Shown here piece after piece: positions 1-8,904 of a stretch of 52,435 nt of DNA (positions within the stretch are counted from its first letter, which is position 1; each line of letters starts with the position of its first letter). The notes beneath the pieces were generated by a model. That model was not told where the DNA came from and ran no database searches. It saw nothing but the letters and a program-made list of their open reading frames with translations. Origin of the DNA: Alphaproteobacteria bacterium (GTDB lineage Bacteria; Bacteroidota; Bacteroidia; Chitinophagales; Chitinophagaceae). The translations under genes were made by a program, and so were the position numbers. The stretch lies in the NCBI GenBank assembly GCA_030053915.1, contig JASGCT010000011.1, positions 1 through 52,435 of the forward strand, given 5' to 3'.

Positions 1-2330
1 TTTATATCTAACGCACAAATGAACTTATTAGTGCGAAAAAAAATTATACACCCAGTATTTGTGTTTCGTATAAAAATAATAACGATACGTTTTACAAATT
101 TGATAGTGTCATCTTAGATCATAATTATAACCAAAATTTTCTTGATTCTCAAAACAGTTTTTGCTTTTACAAACCTAATAAAAGCCATTCTTTAAGGGTA
201 GTTTATAGTCCATATCCTATTATAAAAATACAACCAACCAAATACAAAAATATTATTTGCCAAAACTAAAATTTAGATAGTCCAGTTATTGTGCGAGCGC
301 GTGCCAGTATGAATGCTTTAGACACCCATATCAAACTTAAAAAAATACAATGGTATTATAAATATACCGATGATAATACTTCGTATCCATTAAATTGTTT
401 GGGTTGCACAGGTATATTATCTTCATTCGACACAACTTTAAGTCTTCCTATAAATTTAAATCAACCCAGTGATAGCAAAATATATTATGCTGTAATCACC
501 AACGACCGAAATTTAACCGTAACCAGCCAAACAAGTGGTATCGTTTATATAAAACCAGTTCCACAAAGTACAGTTGTACTCCAAAATAACTCCCAAATAA
601 ATTGTGCTCTAGAAAGAGACTCAATTAAAGTTAAATTACAAATATTAAATTTTGACACAATCGACTATACTAAAGTCCAATTATATATCACAGATTCGCC
701 CAGTCGTTATAGAAGTAGTTTAATAAATATTACTTCGATAATTGATTCTCCCAATATGTATTACTCCGAATCTTTATATTCGCCAATTCAACGTATTAGA
801 TATGTGTATGCCACACTTACCAATCAATTCAATTGTAATTATATCTCACCAAATTTACAACTTCAATGGTACCGCTTAATAAATATCAATCGTTTTGATA
901 CACAATCTGCCATATATTGTTATTTAGACAAAACTAAACCGATTACATTTTCAATTAATCCATTAGTAAAATTAGTTGATATTCGGTTTACTTGGTATAT
1001 AAACCAATTTCCATTTTATAAAGGAGCCGATTCAATTCCAAATTCTAACGATACGCTGTTTTATCCCTTTAACGATAAAACAAAAGATAGTTTATATTAT
1101 TTTGTGGTGTCAGAAAATATTAAATTTTCATGTGCCAAAGATACCAGCCCTATTTCTGGTTTAATAAGAATTATTTACCCATATTTTGAACAAAATCCAG
1201 ACTCAAACATCATTTCAAAAACCTGTCTTTTAAATACGCCACACACAACGATATTCGTTTCGCCCAAAACAATTTTTAAAAATGATATAAATTATAAATG
1301 GTTTAAATTTAATCCTTTAGATAGTTCATATTTAAATATTTATAATACATCATTAAATAATTTTACACCACCTAATAACATCGTTGATACTAGTCAATAT
1401 TTTGCAACACTCCATTCTAATTCTATATGCCCTAATTTAACGGACACTAGTGCCCTAAGTGGGATTTTTATAACCTATCCTTATCCTCAAGTTCAGGAAC
1501 TAAAAGATACTTTATACTGTGTTAAAAAACAAGCACAATATGCAAATTTAAATTATAGTTACCCTTGGAACGATTCACTCACCTTTGAATGGTATGGGTT
1601 TCATTCATCTACAAATTTTGATACTTTTCTTTTACAACGTGCATATAAAAATTATGCTTTTGATATCACGCAATATAATACAGATGATTCCAATTTTTAT
1701 TTTTTGAAAGTTAAAAATATTATTGGTTGCACTACCAACTCTCGTTATGCTTTATTAGAATTTAAAGATACCTTTACCTTTGAAATTTACGATTATGGCT
1801 ATCCGCATACCATTCTTTATAACAATACATTTAAAGTAAGATTATTGGGAGAATCGAACATATACGATTGGTTCCCAAAAGATTTGGTTATTTCAAATGT
1901 TAATAATCAAAATGAATTTATTTTAAAACCTCAAGAATCAACTTTATTTACTGTTTTTGGATTCGATAACAAGAGTTGTTTATATAAAGATACTATAACA
2001 ATTCATGTTCTTAAAGATTCCTGCAAAAATATTTACCCAACTAAAATAATCACGTCTAATGGTGACGGATTTAACGATATATGGATAATTCATAATATCG
2101 AATTTTTCCCTTTTAACAAAATTGTTATTAGAAATTCAATTAATGAAGTTGCTAGAACTTTTACTAATTTTCATCCTTCCAATAAATGGGGCGAATTACA
2201 AAAATTCGATTTTCAATTAGAAAATGGATCTTATTACTATAAAATCGAACTTTTTAAAGATGCAGATTACAAGCAATATAAATGTGAAGGCGTTAAAAAA
2301 GGTATTGTTATAATAAGAAATCAAAATTAA
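1..2330 (+). pseudogene. 3' part of a giant repeat adhesin with T9SS type B sorting domain, interrupted by stop codons
   Basis: One reading frame runs from the window edge to the stop at 2330 but is cut by TAA at 9-11 and at 267-269. The 85 codons between these stops (12-266) contain no ATG, GTG or TTG, so they cannot be a separate gene. They carry the same repeat pattern as the downstream part: aromatic residues, then a short Pro-containing strand, then a Cys. The longest open piece (291-2330, 679 aa from a GTG) starts in mid-repeat and has no signal peptide. It holds Ig-like repeats of about 100-105 residues with SG-strand-Pro-x-Pro landmarks near residues 82, 187, 289 and 390. It ends in a CHU_C/type B sorting domain from about residue 585 (SNGDGFNDIWII). 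Full-length homologues would be outer-surface proteins exported by T9SS. I infer a decayed gene; the 5' part lies outside the window. Confidence 0.75.
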
Positions 2331-2360
2331 GTAATGCTTTTTTTTCCTTAATTTTTTTAT

Positions 2361-4073
2361 CTACTTTTGTAGTTTAAAATGATATTTTAAACCCGCTTGA
2401 ATACCAAAACCAACTGTAGGATATAAATACCACCGTTGATAATTTGAATTAAATATATTAAGTAAACTTGTCCAAAATTCCCAATGAGGTGTCATAAAAA
2501 ATGACCCTCCAAAATTTAAAAATATTCCTAATTTTGTAAAATCTGTAATGGCATTGCCGCCTGCATCAACACCTTTTATATAACTAGTACCATCTAAAAC
2601 TTGTAAAGTTGTATATGCTGTTAATCTTTTCGATATTTTCCATTTTAAATTCGATTTAATTTCAAGAGGTACAATACCATAAACACTGCTATAAAGCTCT
2701 TGACCTCTAAAATTCTCATATCTAAAATCTGTTAGCCAAGATATATTATCTTGCAATTTAACTAAGGCTGATACCTCATATTTTAATGATTTTACTTGAG
2801 TTTCCTGCAAATAAGTGAGATATGCTAAGCCATTTAAATTATTAGTATATAATGGAAGATTCTTATACTGATTTAACGATACCTTACCCTGTATATATAT
2901 ATTCCTAAAGAGTTGCACCTCAACTTTTGCAAATCCTTCATATTTTTCTGTAAAATCTATTTGTGTCGTATTATCAAAAAATACATACGGATTTTCTAAA
3001 TAAATACTATATAAACTATTTGGAATATATTGACTTTTAAACCCTCCTAATAAAAATAAATTTTGTTTAAATAAATTAAACTTAACCTCTAATGAAGGTA
3101 AAAATTTATAATTCCCATTATAAATAACATTATTTACACTGGCTTCTAAATTAAATTGTAACATTTTATATGTATATAGTCCATTTAAATTTATTAAATT
3201 ATTAGACGTTTTATATAATTGAGGTACAAACAAAGTATTAGGAAATTTAAAATCTAAATTTCTTGTAATATCTAAATTTTGAAAAATACTTCCTAATTTA
3301 ATTTGAAAAATATTAAAACTATTTATTGCAATTTTAAATGGTAATTCAACATGAATAAATTGCTCCTTTTTCTCATTAACTGAAACATCATTTATTACTC
3401 TAAAATTAAAAATTGGCTGAATTTGCCATTTTGATGACAAGTTACTATTAGAGCTTAATTTATATTGAATTTCAAATATTTGTAACGGATTTCTTAAATC
3501 GATACTATCTAAATTGTTAATTAACATAGAATCTAATCCGTATCTACTAAAATTTAAATACTGATGATTTAAATTTATTGTATGATTAAATAATTTTGTT
3601 GATTTATAATAATCTAAATTTAAAATTCCCGATTTGCCTTCTTGAAATGGTAAATCACCTAAAAATGATTCATAATTTCCACTCAATTGCAACCAACTTT
3701 TATTATTAATAGTATAATGAAGTAACCCTTCAATTTTTGCACGCCTATAACTGCCATACCCAACATTTATAAAATTTAATTTGTTAAATTTTTGATTGTC
3801 TTTAAATGATAATAATAAAGGATGTGTTGTAAATGGTTCATAAAAATCGCTTTGAGCTAATTCTGGAAATTGATACTTAATTAAAAAATTAAAACTATCA
3901 TTTTTTGAAATCACTAATTTAAATTGGGGCTTATTGAAATTGCGTAATTCTGGCTTAAACTCAGATATTACAGAAACCGACTTATCGAAACTGTCCGGTT
4001 TATTATTCTGACCTTTCACCCAACAATTCAAAATCAAATATATTAAACTAAATATGATAATTTTTGCTTTCAT
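2361..4073 (-). CDS. Outer-membrane beta-barrel protein (TonB-receptor-like), partner of TPR protein
   Basis: This 570-residue protein has a clear signal peptide (residues 1-21, hydrophobic core, cut near KGQ). A long series of alternating polar/hydrophobic strands with many Asn, Tyr and Leu follows, ending in a short strand with terminal aromatics (GLKYHFKLQK). This is the look of an outer-membrane beta barrel. The last 60 residues (a bounded loop, then RWYLYP and a final strand) resemble the end of TonB-dependent receptors, but I see no plug domain or TonB box. The length is also short for a full receptor. The gene begins 1 nt after the stop of the large TPR gene, so the two are almost certainly co-transcribed and may work together at the outer membrane. 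The substrate is unknown. Confidence 0.7.
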   Translation of the reverse strand: MKAKIIIFSLIYLILNCWVKGQNNKPDSFDKSVSVISEFKPELRNFNKPQFKLVISKNDSFNFLIKYQFPELAQSDFYEPFTTHPLLLSFKDNQKFNKLNFINVGYGSYRRAKIEGLLHYTINNKSWLQLSGNYESFLGDLPFQEGKSGILNLDYYKSTKLFNHTINLNHQYLNFSRYGLDSMLINNLDSIDLRNPLQIFEIQYKLSSNSNLSSKWQIQPIFNFRVINDVSVNEKKEQFIHVELPFKIAINSFNIFQIKLGSIFQNLDITRNLDFKFPNTLFVPQLYKTSNNLINLNGLYTYKMLQFNLEASVNNVIYNGNYKFLPSLEVKFNLFKQNLFLLGGFKSQYIPNSLYSIYLENPYVFFDNTTQIDFTEKYEGFAKVEVQLFRNIYIQGKVSLNQYKNLPLYTNNLNGLAYLTYLQETQVKSLKYEVSALVKLQDNISWLTDFRYENFRGQELYSSVYGIVPLEIKSNLKWKISKRLTAYTTLQVLDGTSYIKGVDAGGNAITDFTKLGIFLNFGGSFFMTPHWEFWTSLLNIFNSNYQRWYLYPTVGFGIQAGLKYHFKLQK

Positions 4074-4074
4074 T

Positions 4075-7000
4075 TTAATTAGACTTTGGTTTTGATAAAT
4101 TCGTGTATTTACGTTTATGTGTTGTAATTTTATTCAATTTTTCAGTCGCTTCTTTCTTTAAATCGTCAAATTCAGAGTTCTCTTTAACACTCGAATAGGT
4201 AGATTTAGCATTAAATTGATCATTCTCTAATAAATAAATATCCCCTAATAATAAATAAGCTTGAGTTACTACATAGTAATCATAATCATAATTTTTAATA
4301 ATTCCAAAACACCATTGTTCTGCCGAATCTAACAAACCTTTTTTAACTAATACATTTCCAATTTTAATAGCTACCTTAGGTGCTAATTTATAATCTTTAC
4401 TACTTATAATTTTTTCCCAATAAGCAATTCGAGCTTTATAATCTTTATCTAAATTTGTATCTTGCGATAATTTTTCCGAATATATATACCAAAGTTTAGG
4501 ATTTACTTGCGAAGTAAACGACTCATTACCAAACATAAAATTAAGACTATCTTCATTATACTCTAACTGAGGATAATTAATAAAATTATTTAATATAGAT
4601 TCACTTAAACTTTGTTTTAATGATTGATCTGAAGTAGATTGGTATGCTTCCATCAAACTATTAGTTTGGTTTTGATAATCTTGATGCTCCTGATAGATAC
4701 TTGCTATCGTTTGCCAAGCCTCAGTTTTATCTGCACAATATTTAGTAATATCTTGTAAATAGGGGAGTGCAGAATCTAATGATTTTAATTGCTTATATAC
4801 TAAAATTATCTTATTTAAAATATCACATTTTGCACTTGGTTGATTTAAATTTAAATACTGTTTATAAATTTTAACAAGACCTTCATAATCGTTTGCATAA
4901 GTCTTCCTGTCGGCTATTTCTAACAATAATTTTTCTTGCTCATTTTCTTCTGTTAAAATACCAAATTTATTCATAAATTCAATATATTTTTCAGGTTGAT
5001 TCTGAATTATAAATATATTTTTAATAATAACAGCCGCATCATCAATTTCAGAAAAATGACTATATTTTTGATATAAAGTATCAAAATAATTTAACGCCGC
5101 TATATTATTTTTTAAATTGAAATGAACTAACCCTAATTTATATAATATCGCCGCCTGCCACTTTAAATAGTTTATATTATTATTAATAGTATCCAAAATC
5201 AATTTAGCATTTTTAAATTTTTCTTGTATAAAATAAGTTTCTACTAATTCTAAATGGGCATCTTCTTGTAAATTACTTGATGGATAACTATTAATAAGCT
5301 GTTCCAAATAATGGATTTTTTGGTCTAAATTTTGTCCCGCACCAGCAAGTTTTGCTAATTGAAATAATGCATAATCCGCACCTGCCCACTTTTGAATCAC
5401 GACCTCTTGATATCCTTGAGACGCCTGACTAAAATTTTTAAGCATTAAATTACAATCAGCTTTCCTTAATAGCGCATCTTGATAGAGCACATGTGATTTT
5501 TTTAAAAGCTTTAATGCTTTATTATAATTCTCCAATGCTAAAGTAAAATCATCTAATTTTAAAAAACTATAGCCATTAGTAATATATGCCCTTACTAAAT
5601 CCTCTGAACTCGTAGGTTTTAAATTTAAATAATTATTGGTATGAATGATAGCAAATTTAAATTGTTCTAACTGATAAAAGGTTTGACCTAACCAAAATTC
5701 GGCTTCTATTTTCTGAACATTTAAAATTTGAGCCTCGTTTAATGCCATTGTTAAATAAATTACGGCACTATCAAATTGATTTTCTAAAAATTCTGTTTTA
5801 CCTAAGCCAATCAAAATCTCTACATATACTTTTTGAGATTCTTTAGAAGTAAATTTTAATTTTTTATATACAGAATAGGCTTTTTCGTAATTTTGACTTC
5901 GCGTAAACTCATAAATTAATAACTCTAAGGCTTGTTGTTTTAAACTATCAGTTAAAGGATAATTTAAATAATTTTGTAACTGAACCAAAGCAAAACTATG
6001 TTCTTTTAAATCAACTAATAACTTAATGTAATTTAATTTACTTGTTAAAAATTCTGTATTGGTATCATTTAACAATTCAATACAATTATATAAAGCGTTT
6101 TTGGCTAATTGCTTTTCATTTTTTATAATGTAAATATTCGCTAATAAATTTAGAATTGCCGCTTGATTTTGTTCATCAGAAGACTGAATTTTTATTAAAT
6201 AATGTAATGCCGAATCGTATTGACTTGTTTTATAAAAACAAAATGAATATTTAAAAAAATCATTCGCCGTAACTTCAGGATAATTAAAAATAAATTTCTT
6301 AAAATGATTTAAAGACTTTTGAAAGTCGTTTTTTTCAAAATAAATCTGACTTAATAATTGCTCCAACTGAATCGTATTTTTAGTTGTTTTATTTTCTAGT
6401 GCTTTATTGGCTATTCTTAAAGACGAATCTATTTTTTTTTCAAAATAAAAACACTGCGCTAAATAATAAGGAATATACGGTTTATAATCTGATTTTTCTT
6501 CGGCAATTTTAAAATTTTTAATCGCCTCAGCATAACTGCCATCAGAAATCGATAGTAAACCAACATAATAATTTGCCTCAAAATAAAACTTGTCCTGCGG
6601 TAATTGACTTATAATCGACAATAAATGCTTCGCTTTTTTGAAATTATTTAGTTTGTAAAAAATATAACCAAGCTGAAATTTTAATTGCGAAACCTCTTTA
6701 TTTGTTAAGTGATAAATAGGTAAATGTTCTAAATATTGTAAAGCGTTTTCAAAATCATTATTAAAATAATAATAATTCCCTAAAAAAAATGCCACCCGCT
6801 GTTTAAAATTTGAAACAATATTTTCTTTTATATAGGTTCTTGCTAACTCAAAAACACTCGTATCGCGACATCTAATCCCAGATATAATATAATAATAGTA
6901 TGCCAAATTTTGATGCACATTGTCTAAATTTAATGGATTTTGAACATAAACAGACGTTCTTAAATAATTAAAACAACTGGTATAGTTTTCAGCATTAAAT

Positions 7001-7167
7001 AAGTTCTGCGATTCATTTAAAATATCGGCATTATTTAAAGGTACATAGTTAATTTGACTATATGAATTATGTGCCCATACATATAATATAAAACATATAA
7101 AAAACCTAAAAACAAACGATTTTTTAATAAAAAATAAACGATTTTTTAAATTTACATAACTTAACAC
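4075..7167 (-). CDS. Large secreted tetratricopeptide-repeat protein
   Basis: The protein is about 1030 residues. An N-terminal hydrophobic segment ending in WAHNSYSQ looks like a signal peptide, and nearly all the rest is helical hairpins with TPR spacing (A-x-x-Y/F-L/G patterns about 34 residues apart). Such proteins act as periplasmic scaffolds, and in Bacteroidota they often sit beside a beta-barrel gene, as here. The start is uncertain. The frame is open back to a TTG at 7209, but that triplet coincides with the -33 TTG of a likely promoter whose -7 element is at 7180-7187, so the start must lie downstream. I chose GTG at 7167. An ATT at 7128 would give a more typical signal peptide (IKKSFVFRFFICFILYVWA). 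No enzyme domain is visible. Confidence 0.8.
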   Translation of the reverse strand: MLSYVNLKNRLFFIKKSFVFRFFICFILYVWAHNSYSQINYVPLNNADILNESQNLFNAENYTSCFNYLRTSVYVQNPLNLDNVHQNLAYYYYIISGIRCRDTSVFELARTYIKENIVSNFKQRVAFFLGNYYYFNNDFENALQYLEHLPIYHLTNKEVSQLKFQLGYIFYKLNNFKKAKHLLSIISQLPQDKFYFEANYYVGLLSISDGSYAEAIKNFKIAEEKSDYKPYIPYYLAQCFYFEKKIDSSLRIANKALENKTTKNTIQLEQLLSQIYFEKNDFQKSLNHFKKFIFNYPEVTANDFFKYSFCFYKTSQYDSALHYLIKIQSSDEQNQAAILNLLANIYIIKNEKQLAKNALYNCIELLNDTNTEFLTSKLNYIKLLVDLKEHSFALVQLQNYLNYPLTDSLKQQALELLIYEFTRSQNYEKAYSVYKKLKFTSKESQKVYVEILIGLGKTEFLENQFDSAVIYLTMALNEAQILNVQKIEAEFWLGQTFYQLEQFKFAIIHTNNYLNLKPTSSEDLVRAYITNGYSFLKLDDFTLALENYNKALKLLKKSHVLYQDALLRKADCNLMLKNFSQASQGYQEVVIQKWAGADYALFQLAKLAGAGQNLDQKIHYLEQLINSYPSSNLQEDAHLELVETYFIQEKFKNAKLILDTINNNINYLKWQAAILYKLGLVHFNLKNNIAALNYFDTLYQKYSHFSEIDDAAVIIKNIFIIQNQPEKYIEFMNKFGILTEENEQEKLLLEIADRKTYANDYEGLVKIYKQYLNLNQPSAKCDILNKIILVYKQLKSLDSALPYLQDITKYCADKTEAWQTIASIYQEHQDYQNQTNSLMEAYQSTSDQSLKQSLSESILNNFINYPQLEYNEDSLNFMFGNESFTSQVNPKLWYIYSEKLSQDTNLDKDYKARIAYWEKIISSKDYKLAPKVAIKIGNVLVKKGLLDSAEQWCFGIIKNYDYDYYVVTQAYLLLGDIYLLENDQFNAKSTYSSVKENSEFDDLKKEATEKLNKITTHKRKYTNLSKPKSN

Positions 7168-7179
7168 AAAAAAATAACG

Positions 7180-7209
7180 CAAAATTGCCTTGAAAATTGT
7201 AAATTGCAA
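7180..7209 (-). promoter_or_regulatory. Bacteroidota-type promoter for the TPR/beta-barrel operon
   Basis: On the minus strand, TTG (7209-7207) is followed after 19 nt by CAATTTTG (7187-7180). This matches the Bacteroidota sigma consensus TTTG-N19-21-TAnnTTTG with one mismatch in the -7 element. Transcription would start near 7173. It lies in the short divergent gap between the TPR and thioesterase genes. Confidence 0.5.
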
Positions 7210-7224
7210 CTTAAATTAATTATT

Positions 7225-7641
7225 ATGCCAATTTATGAATCAAATTTTAATTATAGGGTACTTTATGCCGATACCGACCAAATGAAAGTTGTTTACCATG
7301 GCAACTACTGTAGAATCTTTGAAATAGGACGCGTTGAATTGATGCGAGAACTTGGACTTAGCTATAAAGAATTAGAAAGTTTAGGAGTAGGTTTAGCAAT
7401 GGTCAACATGAATATAACCTATAGAAAACCTGCTTTTTATGATGATATACTTACCGTTAAAACCTCCCTTGATAACCTACCCGATCTATTAGAACTTCAC
7501 ATGAGCCAACAAATTTTTAACCATGATAATAAACTGATTACCAAAGCCGACGTAATCCTATTTTATATTGATTTAAAAACATTAAAAAGAATAGAAATAC
7601 CTGAAAAACTTCTTGAAATTTTTAAAAATATCAAAACCTAA
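7225..7641 (+). CDS. Acyl-CoA thioesterase, YbgC/FadM family (hotdog fold)
   Basis: This 138-residue single hotdog domain hydrolyses acyl-CoA thioesters in the cytoplasm. The 4HBT signature is at residues 14-28 (YADTDQMKVVYHGNY), with D18 as the likely catalytic acid and H25 and Y28 conserved. The length is normal for YbgC-type enzymes. I chose ATG 7225 over the in-frame TTG at 7204, which would add seven residues not typical of the family and overlap the promoter of the divergent gene. It ends 6 nt before cinA, so the two are probably one transcript. The acyl substrate cannot be read from the sequence. The alternative name 4-hydroxybenzoyl-CoA thioesterase family covers the same fold. Confidence 0.88.
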   Translation: MPIYESNFNYRVLYADTDQMKVVYHGNYCRIFEIGRVELMRELGLSYKELESLGVGLAMVNMNITYRKPAFYDDILTVKTSLDNLPDLLELHMSQQIFNHDNKLITKADVILFYIDLKTLKRIEIPEKLLEIFKNIKT

Positions 7642-7647
7642 ATATTT

Positions 7648-8901
7648 ATGTCTCTTATTAAAACCGCCATTCTTTCAATAGGCAATGAACTTTTAAATGG
7701 ACAAGTTCTAAACTCTAACGCACACTGGCTTGCCAAAAATATTGTTGAAAAAGGCTTATCTTTAAACCAAATGATTACCATTGGTGATAACGAAGATGAT
7801 ATCGTTAAAATGATCACCCAACTCACACAACATAACCAAATTATTATAATTACCGGCGGACTCGGTACTACTAAAGACGATAAAACAAAAGCAGCTGTTA
7901 ATAATTTTTTTAAAACTACTAACATTTTTATTCCCGAACAAGCCGAAGCAATTAAAAATAAACTTATCCAAAGAAATAAAGAACATTTGTTCTTATTACA
8001 GCAAGACCTCGCTTACCAACCTCAAAATGCCATTATTTTAAACAACCGCTTAGGACTTGCTCCAGCGTTGTTTTTTAATTTGCCTCATTGTAAAATTGTT
8101 TGCTTGCCCGGTATCCCATTCGAAATGAAAATTATTTTTAAAGAAGAATTGTGGCAACATTTAAATCCAATTTTTAATTTAAAACCACTTCGCCACCATC
8201 ATTTTTTAGTTTCTGGCATGGGTGAATCACAACTTTCTAAACTTCTTGAGAATTTCGAAAACCAACTTCCCAAAGATATCGAATTAGCTTACTTACCACA
8301 CCTCTTTATGACAAAATTAAATTTAATGTCACAAAATAATGACATTCATGAAAACGATTTTCAACAACAAGTTGAAAAACTTCGTATTTTAATTAAAGAT
8401 AATGTCATCAGTGAAGACAATTTACCCTTCGAGCAACAAGTAGCGAATACATTGATTGATAATAATTTAACAGTTTCTGTAGCCGAAAGCTGTACCGGCG
8501 GATTCCTAAGCCATTTGTTTACCAAATATCAAGGCGCCTCTAAATTTTTTCACGGTTCCATAACCGCTTATAACAATACTATTAAAACCAATATCTTAAA
8601 AATAACAACCACCGATTTACAAAAATTTGGTACGTTTAGTGAAGAAATAACCTCAAAAATGGCGATCTCTATCAAAAATTTATATAAAACTGATTATGCA
8701 ATTGCCACTAACGGATTCATGGACACGTATATCGATGAAAATGGCAAAGAGTTTAAAGGCTTAATTTGGATAAGTATCGCTACCCCAAATTCTATTTATA
8801 GTCATAAAATTCCCCTTTTTCACGATAGAATTGAAAATATTGAATATTCTAGTTTTTTTTCACTATATTTGCTCCAAAAATATATTTTAACTAAAAATTA
8901 A
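7648..8901 (+). CDS. cinA: CinA family protein (competence/damage-inducible; nicotinamide-nucleotide amidohydrolase)
   Basis: The protein has 417 residues, the usual CinA length. The N-terminal half is a MoaB/MoeA-like COG1058 domain (start ILSIGNELLNGQVLNSNAHW, then TGGLGTTKDD), which in characterised relatives has ADP-ribose pyrophosphatase activity. The C-terminal domain, from about residue 260, is PncC-like, with SVAESCTGG near residues 277-285; it deamidates nicotinamide mononucleotide to nicotinate mononucleotide in NAD recycling. It follows the thioesterase gene by 6 nt. A promoter for the downstream subtilase lies inside its last 40 nt. The assignment rests on both domains being present in the standard order. 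Confidence 0.93.
   Translation: MSLIKTAILSIGNELLNGQVLNSNAHWLAKNIVEKGLSLNQMITIGDNEDDIVKMITQLTQHNQIIIITGGLGTTKDDKTKAAVNNFFKTTNIFIPEQAEAIKNKLIQRNKEHLFLLQQDLAYQPQNAIILNNRLGLAPALFFNLPHCKIVCLPGIPFEMKIIFKEELWQHLNPIFNLKPLRHHHFLVSGMGESQLSKLLENFENQLPKDIELAYLPHLFMTKLNLMSQNNDIHENDFQQQVEKLRILIKDNVISEDNLPFEQQVANTLIDNNLTVSVAESCTGGFLSHLFTKYQGASKFFHGSITAYNNTIKTNILKITTTDLQKFGTFSEEITSKMAISIKNLYKTDYAIATNGFMDTYIDENGKEFKGLIWISIATPNSIYSHKIPLFHDRIENIEYSSFFSLYLLQKYILTKN
8840..8871 (+). promoter_or_regulatory. Bacteroidota-type promoter for the subtilase gene
   Basis: TTG at 8840-8842 is followed after 21 nt by a perfect TATATTTG at 8864-8871. It lies inside the end of cinA and 33 nt ahead of the subtilase ATG. It would allow independent expression of the subtilase and GH3 genes. 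Confidence 0.6.
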
Positions 8902-8904
8902 TTT

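Noticed and set aside
2331..2372. TACTTTTG promoter-like box at the 3' ends of the adhesin and barrel genes
   Set aside because: It matches TAnnTTTG on the plus strand but no plus-strand gene follows; it lies at the convergent ends and is likely chance.
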